From Arenimonas donghaensis DSM 18148 = HO3-R19 (GTDB lineage Bacteria > Pseudomonadota > Gammaproteobacteria > Xanthomonadales > Xanthomonadaceae), in contig NZ_AVCJ01000012.1 of assembly GCF_000743535.1 (NCBI RefSeq), forward strand, positions 248,001-312,000: 64,000 nt of DNA, in the 5' to 3' direction. Every line of letters starts with the position of its first letter. Position 1 is the first letter of the stretch. Below are positions 57,215-64,000 of this stretch, piece by piece. A program made the translations under genes and the position numbers. A model generated the notes under the pieces. The model was not told the DNA's origin, ran no database searches, and saw only the letters and a program-made list of their open reading frames with translations.

Positions 57215-58516
57215 ATGTCCGACCCCCTGGCCCAGCCCCTGCCATTGCCCTGCGGCGTGGTGCTGGGCAACCGCCTGTGCAAGGCGGCGATGACCGAGGG
57301 GCTCGGCGACTCCCGGTTGCGGGCGACGGCGAAGCTGGACCAGCTCTACGGCGCCTGGAGCGATGGCGGTGCGTCGCTGCTGCTTACCGGCAACGTGGTG
57401 ATCGACCACCGCGTGCTCGAGCGTCCCGGCAACGTCGCCATCGACCCGGGCTTCGCGCCCAGCGTCGATGCCACGGCCCGCGCGCGCCTTCGTGCCTGGG
57501 CCAGCGCCGGCACGCGGGCGGGCAACCAGCTATGGATGCAGGTTTCGCATGCCGGGCGGCAGTCGCCGCGTTATGTCACGCGCCGGCCGGTCGGGCCTTC
57601 CGACGTGCAGCTGGACCTGATGGGCAATTACGCCAGGCCGCGGGCCCTGCGCGAGGACGAGATCCTCGGCCTGGTGCGGCGATTCGCCCAGGTGGCGGTG
57701 ATCGCGCGCGACTGTGGCTTTACCGGCGTGCAGGTGCATGGTGCCCACGGCTACCTGCTCAGCAGCTTCCTGTCGCCGGTCACCAACCGGCGCAGCGACG
57801 CCTGGGGTGGTTCGCTGGAAAACCGCGCACGTTTCCTGCTTGAGACCGTGCGTGCCGTGCGCAAGGCCGTGGGCAACGACTTCCCGGTGTCGGTGAAGCT
57901 CAACTCGGACGATTTCCGCAAGGGCGGTTTCAGCCACGTCGACTGCCTGGGCGTGGTCGGGATGCTCAACGGCGCCGGCGTGGACCTGCTGGAGATATCC
58001 GGCGGCAACTACGAACAGCCGCGCCTGCTTGGCCTGAGCGGTCGCGCCGATGACGCCGTCGAAGTTCGCGCCAGCACGCAGGTGCGCGAAGCCTATTTCC
58101 TGGACTATGCCGCCGCCATCCGCCGGGTCGCGACGATGCCGCTGATGGTCACCGGGGGCTTCCGTAGCCGCGAGGGCATGGAATCGGCGCTGGCCGGCGG
58201 CGATACCGACATGCTCGGCATCGCCCGGCCGTTCTGCACCCATCCCGATGTCGCCCGCCAGCTGCTGGCGCGCGAAATCGACACGCTGCCCGCCTACGAA
58301 CACCGCCTGCACCTGCGGCCGCGCGGCCGGCTGTCGCCGGCCAGTCCCTGGCTGGCGGCGAAGATGATCAACGTGCTGGGCGCGCAGGGCTGGTACTACC
58401 AGCAGATGGCGCGCCTGGCCGATGGCCGCCATTTCGACCCGCGGCGCGGGGTCATGCGGTCCTTCGCCCGCTACTGGTGGGACGACCTGAGCCGCGCCGC
58501 CGCGCTCAAGCGATAA
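57215..58516 (+). CDS. NADH:flavin oxidoreductase (old yellow enzyme family)
   Basis: 433 residues. FMN-binding TIM barrel: LCKAAMTEGLGD near 21, QVSHAGRQSPRY near 107 (catalytic His pair region), VQVHGAHGYLLSSFLSPVTN near 168 and RRSDAWGGSLENRARFLLET near 189, then an FMN phosphate site MVTGGFRSREGMESALAGG near 310. Reduces activated C=C bonds; physiological substrate unknown. GGAG lies seven bases upstream. The DUF1415 gene follows in 12 bases. Confidence 0.93.
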   Translation: MSDPLAQPLPLPCGVVLGNRLCKAAMTEGLGDSRLRATAKLDQLYGAWSDGGASLLLTGNVVIDHRVLERPGNVAIDPGFAPSVDATARARLRAWASAGTRAGNQLWMQVSHAGRQSPRYVTRRPVGPSDVQLDLMGNYARPRALREDEILGLVRRFAQVAVIARDCGFTGVQVHGAHGYLLSSFLSPVTNRRSDAWGGSLENRARFLLETVRAVRKAVGNDFPVSVKLNSDDFRKGGFSHVDCLGVVGMLNGAGVDLLEISGGNYEQPRLLGLSGRADDAVEVRASTQVREAYFLDYAAAIRRVATMPLMVTGGFRSREGMESALAGGDTDMLGIARPFCTHPDVARQLLAREIDTLPAYEHRLHLRPRGRLSPASPWLAAKMINVLGAQGWYYQQMARLADGRHFDPRRGVMRSFARYWWDDLSRAAALKR

Positions 58517-58528
58517 GGAGCAGACCCG

Positions 58529-59101
58529 ATGACCCACGATCCCATGCATGGCGATGAACCGCTGACCGACGAGGCCGTCATCGAGGCGACCCGCGATTGG
58601 CTGGAAAAAGCGGTGATCGGACTGAACCTCTGCCCCTTCGCCAAGGCCGTGCACGTCCGGCGGCAGATCCGTTACGTGGTCAGCCAGGCCACCGACGAGG
58701 AAGGCCTGCTCGACGACCTGCTGCATGAGCTGCAGCTGCTGGCCTCGGCCGACCCGGGTGACGTCGAGACGACGCTGGTGATCCATCCCTACGTGTTGCG
58801 TGATTTCCTGGACTACAACGACTTCCTGGACATCGCCGACGCCGCCGTCGAGGAGCTGCAGCTCGAAGGCGTGCTGCAGGTGGCCAGCTTCCATCCCGAC
58901 TACCAGTTCGCCGACAGCGACCCGGCGGACATGGCGAACTTCAGCAACCGTGCGCCTTACCCGACGCTGCACCTGCTGCGGGAAGACAGCGTGGACAAGG
59001 CCGTCGCCGCCTTCCCGGAAGCCGACCGCATCTTCCAGGCCAACATCGACACCTTGCGCCGTCTTGGCATGGATGGCTGGAAGGCGCTGTGGCGCAAATG
59101 A
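58529..59101 (+). CDS. DUF1415 family protein
   Basis: 190 residues, cytoplasmic. EATRDWLEKAVIGLNLCPFA near 19-38 and VASFHPDYQFADSDPADMAN near 114 followed by SNRAPYPTLHLLRE are the conserved blocks. AAGGAG precedes the ATG. Family of unknown function common in gammaproteobacteria; probably co-transcribed with the flavoenzyme before it. Convergent with the acyl-CoA dehydrogenase, ends two bases apart. Confidence 0.9.
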   Translation: MTHDPMHGDEPLTDEAVIEATRDWLEKAVIGLNLCPFAKAVHVRRQIRYVVSQATDEEGLLDDLLHELQLLASADPGDVETTLVIHPYVLRDFLDYNDFLDIADAAVEELQLEGVLQVASFHPDYQFADSDPADMANFSNRAPYPTLHLLREDSVDKAVAAFPEADRIFQANIDTLRRLGMDGWKALWRK

Positions 59102-59102
59102 C

Positions 59103-60881
59103 TCAGAAGGCGTCCTCGGGCATCGCCATCAGGCTCGGGGCGCCGGCGCGCGCCTCGCGGAACCGCTGCTCGACTTCCGGCAGCAGCCAGGCGAAATAGA
59201 AGCGTGCCGTCGCCAGCTTGGCGGCGTGGAACCGGTCGTTTTTGCCGAGCGCAAGCGCGGCCATGCGCGCCCACAGCCAGGCGAAACACAGGTGGCCGAC
59301 GATGCGCAGGTAGGGCACCGCGGCGGCACCGATTTCATTCGGGTCGTTCTTGGCCTTCGCGCCCAGCTCACGGCTAAGCGCCAGCGTCTGCGCCAGCAAG
59401 TTGCCGAGCGGGCCGGTGAAGGTGGCCAGGTCCTCGCGGCCGGCGTGCTCGTCCAGGAAGCGCTGCACCAGCGCGGCGAATCGGCCGAGCCTGGCGCCGC
59501 CGTCCATCAGCACCTTGCGGCCCAGCAGGTCGAGCGCCTGGATGCCGTTGGTGCCTTCGTAGATCATGTTGATGCGCGCGTCGCGCACGAACTGGTCCAT
59601 GCCCCACTCGGAAATGTAGCCGTGGCCGCCCAGCACCTGCTGGCACAGCGTCGTGGTCTCCCAGCCGTTGTCGGTCAGGAAGGCCTTGACCACCGGCGTG
59701 AGCAGCGCCATCAGCTCGCTGGCGTCCTCGCGCACGGCGGGGTCGGGATGGCCGTGTTCGCGGTCGAGCAGCAGGGCGGTCCAGGTGGCGAGCGCGCGCC
59801 CACCTTCGTTGTAGGCGCGTGCGGTGAGCAGCATGCGGCGCACGTCCGGATGCACCAGGATCGAGTCGGCCGGCTTGTCCGGCGAGGCCGCGCCCGTGGC
59901 GGCGCGTCCCTGCAGGCGGTCCTTCGCATAGGTCGCGGCGTTCTGGTAGGCGATTTCGGCCTGGCCCAGCGACTGCATGCCGACACCCAGGCGCGCGGAG
60001 TTCATCATCACGAACATCGCCGCCAGTCCCTTGTTGGGCTCGCCGATCAACCAGCCGGTGGCGCCGTCGAGGTTCATCACGCAGGTTGCGTTGCCGTGGA
60101 TGCCCATCTTGTGTTCGATCGAGCCGGCCTGGATGGCGTTGCGGGCGCCGGGCTTGCCGTCGGCGTCGGGCAGGAACTTGGGCACCAGGAACAGCGAGAT
60201 GCCCTTGGTGCCGGCCGGCGCGCCGGGCAGGCGGGCCAGGACCAGGTGCAGGATGTTTGCCGCCAGGTCGTGTTCGCCGGCGCTGATGAAGATCTTGGTG
60301 CCGGCCAGCGCGTAGCTGTCGTCGCCGTTGGGCTCGGCCCTGGTCTTGAGCATGCCCAGGTCGGTGCCGCAGTGCGGCTCGGTCAGGCACATGGTGCCGG
60401 TCCATGCACCCGAGACGATTTTCGTCAGGTAGACCTGCTTCTGCTCGTCGGTGCCGAAGGCCATCAGGCACTCGTAGGCGCTGTGCGAGAGGCCGGCGTA
60501 CATCAGCCAGGCCTGGTTGGCCGAATTCCACATTTCGTAGAGCCGGTTGTTGACCAGCGTCGGCAAGCCCTGGCCGCCGAAATCCGGGTCGCAGGCCACC
60601 GACGGCCAGCCGGCCTCGACGAACTGCTGGTAGGCGGCCTTGAAGCCTGGCGGGGCCGTGACCACGCCGTCGCCGTGGAAGGTGCAGCCTTCCCGGTCGC
60701 CCACCTGGTTGAGCGGCAGGATGACCTGGCTGGCGAACTTCGCCCCTTCCTCGAGCACCGCCTCGATGGTGTCGCGGTCCAGGCCGGCATGGCGGGGCAG
60801 GGCGGCGAGCTCGGTTTCGGCCTGGAGCAGGTCGAACAGCACGAACTGCATGTCGCGCAGCGGGGCGGTGTAATGGGGCAT
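59103..60881 (-). CDS. Acyl-CoA dehydrogenase (long, DmdC/FadE-like type)
   Basis: 592 residues, longer than standard acyl-CoA dehydrogenases (about 380) because of N- and C-terminal extensions found in the broad-specificity and DmdC-type group. FVLFDLLQAETELAALPRHA near 13-32 opens the group-specific N-terminus. The substrate-binding CLTEPHCGTDLGMLKTRAEP is near 164, and the C-terminal half has QVLGGHGYISEWGMDQFVRD near 418 and YEGTNGIQALDLLGRK near 440. FAD-dependent alpha,beta-dehydrogenation of acyl-CoAs; chain length not readable. Confidence 0.92.
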   Translation of the reverse strand: MPHYTAPLRDMQFVLFDLLQAETELAALPRHAGLDRDTIEAVLEEGAKFASQVILPLNQVGDREGCTFHGDGVVTAPPGFKAAYQQFVEAGWPSVACDPDFGGQGLPTLVNNRLYEMWNSANQAWLMYAGLSHSAYECLMAFGTDEQKQVYLTKIVSGAWTGTMCLTEPHCGTDLGMLKTRAEPNGDDSYALAGTKIFISAGEHDLAANILHLVLARLPGAPAGTKGISLFLVPKFLPDADGKPGARNAIQAGSIEHKMGIHGNATCVMNLDGATGWLIGEPNKGLAAMFVMMNSARLGVGMQSLGQAEIAYQNAATYAKDRLQGRAATGAASPDKPADSILVHPDVRRMLLTARAYNEGGRALATWTALLLDREHGHPDPAVREDASELMALLTPVVKAFLTDNGWETTTLCQQVLGGHGYISEWGMDQFVRDARINMIYEGTNGIQALDLLGRKVLMDGGARLGRFAALVQRFLDEHAGREDLATFTGPLGNLLAQTLALSRELGAKAKNDPNEIGAAAVPYLRIVGHLCFAWLWARMAALALGKNDRFHAAKLATARFYFAWLLPEVEQRFREARAGAPSLMAMPEDAF

Positions 60882-60962
60882 GGCGGGCTCTCGGGTCGGG
60901 CTTCAGGCGCACCATACCGGTGCGTATGTGAGGCCGGAGTATGCCCGAGTGCGCCGGCGCTG

Positions 60963-60990
60963 GGCCAGCCCCGCCGGGGCGGGGCTGGCC
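60963..60990 (-). terminator. 13-bp perfect hairpin after the VWA gene
   Basis: GGCCAGCCCCGCC pairs with GGCGGGGCTGGCC around a GG loop, seven bases after the VWA stop codon. No T-run on either strand; termination is inferred. Confidence 0.5.
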
Positions 60991-60996
60991 GGCGGC

Positions 60997-63081
60997 CTAT
61001 TCGACGCGCAGCGGCTGGCTGTGCAGCATCAGCTGGTTGTCGCCGTTGTAGTAGCGCAGCTCGTAGTTGCCCGGCGCGTCGGGCAGCTTGATGGTCACCT
61101 GGCGCTGGTCGTAGCCCTTGTCGGACTGTACCCGGCGATTGGCGAGCGCCTTGCCGTTGCCGCCGCGGGCCGCCGGGTCCCAGACCTGCACTTCGTCGTA
61201 GCGCGCGCCCGGCCCGGTCCAGGTGACGGTCAGCTGGCTGCCGGCGGCTGCGGCGACAGGCGCATCGAACGCCACGTCCACCGGCGTCACCTGCAGCGGT
61301 TGCTCATGCAGCAGGGACTGGTTGTCGCCGTTGTAGTAGCGCAGTGTGTAATCGCCGGCCTTGCCGGGCGCGGTGAGCGTGACCTGGCGCTGGTCATAGC
61401 CCTTGGCGCTTTGCACGCGCTGGTTGTCGATGACCTTGCCGCTTCCGGCCCGGGCGGCCGGATCCCAGACCTGGACCTCGTCGTAACGGGCGCCCGGGCC
61501 GGTCCAGGTGACGTCGAAGTCCGAGGCCATGGGCACCGAAGCCGGTGCCTGCAGGGCCACCTCGACCGCGACCACCCGCAGCGGCACCGACACGAGCTCC
61601 TTGTTGTTGTCGCCGTTCCAGTAGCGCAGCGTGTAATCGCCCGGCGTGGCCGGCGCGGTGAGCGTGACGGTGCGCTGTTCGAAGGTCTTCGCGCTTTGCA
61701 CGCGCTGGTTGTCGATCACCTTGCCGCTTCCGGCCCGGGCGGACGGATCCCAGACCTGCACCTCGTCGTACTGGGCACCCGGGCCGGTCCAGGTGACGAC
61801 GAAGGTGGAGGCCATGTCCACCTGTTCGGGTGCCTGCAGCGCGACTTCGGCGTCGAGCACTTTCAGCGGCACGGTCGCCAGGACCGCGCTGTTGTGCCCG
61901 TTGTAATAACGCAGTTCATAGTCGCCCGGCGTGGCCGGGGCGGTCAGGCTGACGGTTCGCTGCTCGAAGGTCCTGGCGCTTTGCACGCGCTGGTTGTCGA
62001 TGACCTTGCCGCGGCCGCCACGCTGGTCGGGCGCGAACACCTGCACTTCGTCGTATTGCTCGCCCGGGCCGGTCCAGGTGACTTCGAACCGGCTGGCGAT
62101 GCTCACCTCGGCCGGTGCCACCAGGCCCACTTCGGCTTCGGTGATGGTGATCGGACGAGTGGCGATGACCTTGCCCTGGGCGCCATGGTAATAGCGCAGC
62201 AGGTAATCGCCGGGCTTGGCAGGCGCCACCAGTTCCACCTGCTTCTGGTCGACGCGTTTGTCGGCGACCACGCGCTGGGCATCGATGACCTTGCCGCGAC
62301 CGCCGCGTTCGCCAGGCGCGAACACCTGCACGTCGTCGTACTGGTGGGCAGGGCCGGTCCAGGTGACCCGGATGCGCGAGGACATCGGCGCACTTTCGGG
62401 GGCGTCCAGCGTGGCTTCCGGGGCCGGCGGCTCGGGCGGCGCAGCGACGACGGTTTCGGTCAGCGCCGCGGCCAGCCCGTCGGCGTCATTGGCGGCGAGG
62501 TAGCGGCCGCCGGTGTTCTCGGCCAGACAGGCGACCTGCTTGCCTTCTTCGGCGCTGAGCCCGAATCCGACCACGTGGGCGGTGAAATCCACGCCGGATT
62601 CTTCCAGTTCCTTGCCCAGGGCACAGGGGTCGGCCTTGCAGGTCTCCAGGCCGTCGGTGATCAGGATGACGGTGGCCTTTTGCTCGGTGAAACGGAGCTC
62701 CTGGGCCGCACGCGCCACCGATTCGGACAGCGGCGTCATGCCCAGGAACTTCATCTTCGCGGCGGCCGCGGCGATGTCGGCGGCGCTGCCCGTGCGCACG
62801 GGCACCACCAGCTCGATGTCGTCGCAGTTGCCCTTTTCGCGGTGGCCGTAGGCCATCAGCCCCAGCGCCATGGAATCGGGCGTCTGCTTGAGCACCGTCG
62901 CGAGCGTTTCACGGGCGATCTCGAGCTTGGGCTTGCCATTGATCTGGCCCCACATCGAACCCGAACCATCGAGCACGATGATGGCCTGCTCCTGGGCGGG
63001 CCCTTGGGCCTGTGCCAGGCCGGTGGCCAGGCAGAGCAGCGCCAACGGGGGCAACATGGCACGACGGGGGGTCCGGGGCAT
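60997..63081 (-). CDS. Secreted VWA-domain protein with five C-terminal tandem repeats
   Basis: 694 residues. Sec signal (1-25, ending GLAQA), then a von Willebrand A domain with MIDAS motif DGSGSMWG near 38-45, a Thr in MTPLSES near 115 and the TDGLETC loop near 143. Cysteines at 86, 148, 153 and 185 suggest disulfides. From about 222 to the end are five repeats of 94-95 residues with the consensus VTWTGPGxxYDEVQVxxP, a GKVIDNQRVQS block and GDYxLRYYNGDN. Each is a predicted beta domain. AGGAG precedes ATG 63081. Likely binds metal and a protein or surface ligand; role unknown. Confidence 0.9.
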   Translation of the reverse strand: MPRTPRRAMLPPLALLCLATGLAQAQGPAQEQAIIVLDGSGSMWGQINGKPKLEIARETLATVLKQTPDSMALGLMAYGHREKGNCDDIELVVPVRTGSAADIAAAAAKMKFLGMTPLSESVARAAQELRFTEQKATVILITDGLETCKADPCALGKELEESGVDFTAHVVGFGLSAEEGKQVACLAENTGGRYLAANDADGLAAALTETVVAAPPEPPAPEATLDAPESAPMSSRIRVTWTGPAHQYDDVQVFAPGERGGRGKVIDAQRVVADKRVDQKQVELVAPAKPGDYLLRYYHGAQGKVIATRPITITEAEVGLVAPAEVSIASRFEVTWTGPGEQYDEVQVFAPDQRGGRGKVIDNQRVQSARTFEQRTVSLTAPATPGDYELRYYNGHNSAVLATVPLKVLDAEVALQAPEQVDMASTFVVTWTGPGAQYDEVQVWDPSARAGSGKVIDNQRVQSAKTFEQRTVTLTAPATPGDYTLRYWNGDNNKELVSVPLRVVAVEVALQAPASVPMASDFDVTWTGPGARYDEVQVWDPAARAGSGKVIDNQRVQSAKGYDQRQVTLTAPGKAGDYTLRYYNGDNQSLLHEQPLQVTPVDVAFDAPVAAAAGSQLTVTWTGPGARYDEVQVWDPAARGGNGKALANRRVQSDKGYDQRQVTIKLPDAPGNYELRYYNGDNQLMLHSQPLRVE
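61000..62418 (-). repeat. Five coding tandem repeats of about 284 bp within the VWA gene
   Basis: WTGP blocks recur at residues 241, 336, 430, 525 and 620. Several stretches are almost identical at DNA level, such as the GGTTGTCGATGACCTTGCCG string near 61421 and its counterparts near 61710 and 61995. The middle copies are the most alike, suggesting recent duplication or gene conversion. Confidence 0.88.
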
Positions 63082-63145
63082 GCGGAAACTCCTGTTTTGC
63101 TTGGGTATGCAAGAACTAACGCGAAACGGGCCGCGAATGCGCCAT

Positions 63146-64000
63146 TCAGGCGGCAAGGCCCGCCGCGTGGCCGCTGGCCCAGGCCCACTGGAAGTTGTAG
63201 CCACCCAGCCAGCCGGTGACGTCCACCACTTCGCCGATAAAAAACAGCCCGGGCACGATGTTCGACTCCATGCGGCTCGAGGACAGACCGTCGGTGTCCA
63301 CCCCGCCGAGCGTGACTTCGGCCGTGCGGTAGCCCTCGGTGCCGCTGGCCACGATGGGCCAGTGCGCCAGCTGCCGCGCGATGGCCGGCAGTTCGCCGTG
63401 GCTGAACTGCCGCATCGGTTTGCTGGTGAGCCAGGTTTCGCACAGCCGCTGCGCGAATCGCTTGGGGAAGACATCGGCGAGCACCGTGCGCAGTTCGGCG
63501 GCGGGCTGTTCGCGCTGGCGCTCGAGCAGCCAGGCCTGGATGTCGTGTTCCGGCAGCAGGTCGAGCAGCAGTTCCTTGCCCGGTTCCCAGTAGGAGGACA
63601 CCTGCAGGATCGCCGGGCCACTGAGGCCACGGTGGGTCACCAGCATGGCATTGTCGAAACGCGCCTTGCCGCATCGGGCCGACACGTGCACGGACACGCC
63701 GGCGAGGTCCGCGTAGTGCTCGAGATGCTTGCCGCTCAGCGTCAGCGGCACCAGGCCGGCGCGCGTGGGCAGCACGGCGTGGCCGAACTGGCGCGCAAGC
63801 TCATAGCCCAGGCCGGTGGCGCCCATCTTCGGGATCGACAGGCCGCCGGTGGCGACGACCAGCGACGCGGCATCCTGCCTGCCGCGCGAAGTCTGCAGCC
63901 TGAAGCCGCCGCCGGGCAGCCCGGCCACCGATTCGATCGTGCAGCTGGTCTCCACGACCACGCCGGCGTCGGCGCATTCGGCCAGCAGCATGGCCACGAT
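63146..64000 (-). CDS. HI0933/YhiN-type flavoprotein (partial, N-terminus off window)
   Basis: The last ~285 residues of an NAD(P)/FAD-dependent oxidoreductase-like protein (full length about 390-400). LVVATGGLSIPKMGATGLGY and VTHRGLSGPAILQVSSYWEP are conserved blocks, and the C-terminus GLFFIGEVVDVTGWLGGYNF with FQWAWASGHAAG is the family FAD-binding end. The internal Met at 63997 is not the start. Substrate not established for the family. A short gap separates it from the downstream VWA gene. Confidence 0.92.
   Translation of the reverse strand: MVAMLLAECADAGVVVETSCTIESVAGLPGGGFRLQTSRGRQDAASLVVATGGLSIPKMGATGLGYELARQFGHAVLPTRAGLVPLTLSGKHLEHYADLAGVSVHVSARCGKARFDNAMLVTHRGLSGPAILQVSSYWEPGKELLLDLLPEHDIQAWLLERQREQPAAELRTVLADVFPKRFAQRLCETWLTSKPMRQFSHGELPAIARQLAHWPIVASGTEGYRTAEVTLGGVDTDGLSSSRMESNIVPGLFFIGEVVDVTGWLGGYNFQWAWASGHAAGLAA

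Noticed and set aside
61000-62418. Regularly spaced repeats as a possible CRISPR array
   Set aside because: The repeats are about 284 bp, in frame, coding and protein-conserved; they are domain repeats of one gene.

Overview
The window is about 64 kb of very GC-rich DNA, close to 70 % by eye, with tightly packed genes, many 1-4 bp start/stop overlaps (ATGA, TGATG) and frequent GTG starts. The gene families point to a gammaproteobacterium of the Xanthomonadales/Lysobacterales type (Lysobacter- or Luteimonas-like). These include folC-dedD(SPOR)-cvpA-purF in a row, lpxH beside a cyclophilin, a 30S THX-like protein, HutF-type histidine degradation, RapA, and paired M13 peptidases. The genus is an inference. 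I saw no rRNA, tRNA, CRISPR array, insertion sequence or prophage; this reads as ordinary chromosome.

Layout. 1-8.9 kb (minus strand): the start of rapA, then two paralogous M13 lipoprotein metallopeptidases flanking a secreted subtilisin. 9.2-18.7 kb: serA with a coupled histidine phosphatase, a TPR protein and a 52-residue Lys-rich protein on the other strand, then folC, a double-SPOR protein, cvpA, purF, a DUF455 protein and a lipoprotein. 18.7-21.7 kb: lpxH and a cyclophilin (minus) divergent from gltX, followed by a perfect 24-bp inverted repeat. 21.8-26.2 kb: a zinc island, with a Zur-type repressor overlapping an AstE/aspartoacylase-like protein, then a TonB receptor with a His/Asp/Glu-rich loop divergent from a MerC-type membrane protein, with Zur-box-like sites between them.

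26.2-37.7 kb: a THX-like ribosomal protein, then histidine utilisation. hutI is translationally coupled to a family III CoA-transferase, hutF is divergent, and hutU lies 5 kb further on. Between hutF and hutU sit a serine hydrolase, a LytS/LytTR two-component pair and modA-modB with no modC. A TonB-C-like secreted protein overlaps hutU. 37.8-45.1 kb: a VOC protein, S4 and DUF188 proteins, a LysR/EamA divergent pair, a 330-base non-coding segment rich in hairpins, an ATP/ADP-carrier-like transporter, a Tat-targeted aldo/keto reductase and an alpha/beta hydrolase.

45.1-50 kb: a c-di-GMP module (HD-GYP with a broken HD motif, then degenerate GGDEF with intact EAL), a response regulator, YaeQ, an EamA transporter and a GIY-YIG protein. 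50.1-55.2 kb: a DUF2785 protein, a cyclophilin-like lipoprotein, and a tight minus-strand run srkA / methyltransferase / BASS transporter / YgiD-like dioxygenase. 55.4-64 kb: PadR with a coupled DUF1700 membrane protein, a MAPEG protein, an old-yellow-enzyme oxidoreductase, a DUF1415 protein, an acyl-CoA dehydrogenase, a secreted VWA protein with five near-identical C-terminal repeats, and a partial HI0933-type flavoprotein running off the right edge.

No single locus is clearly a new defence or biosynthetic system. The most interesting items are the zinc island, the structured non-coding segment at 40.9-41.2 kb, the CoA-transferase inside the hut locus, the ATPase-less modAB behind a LytTR pair, and the repeat-bearing VWA protein.
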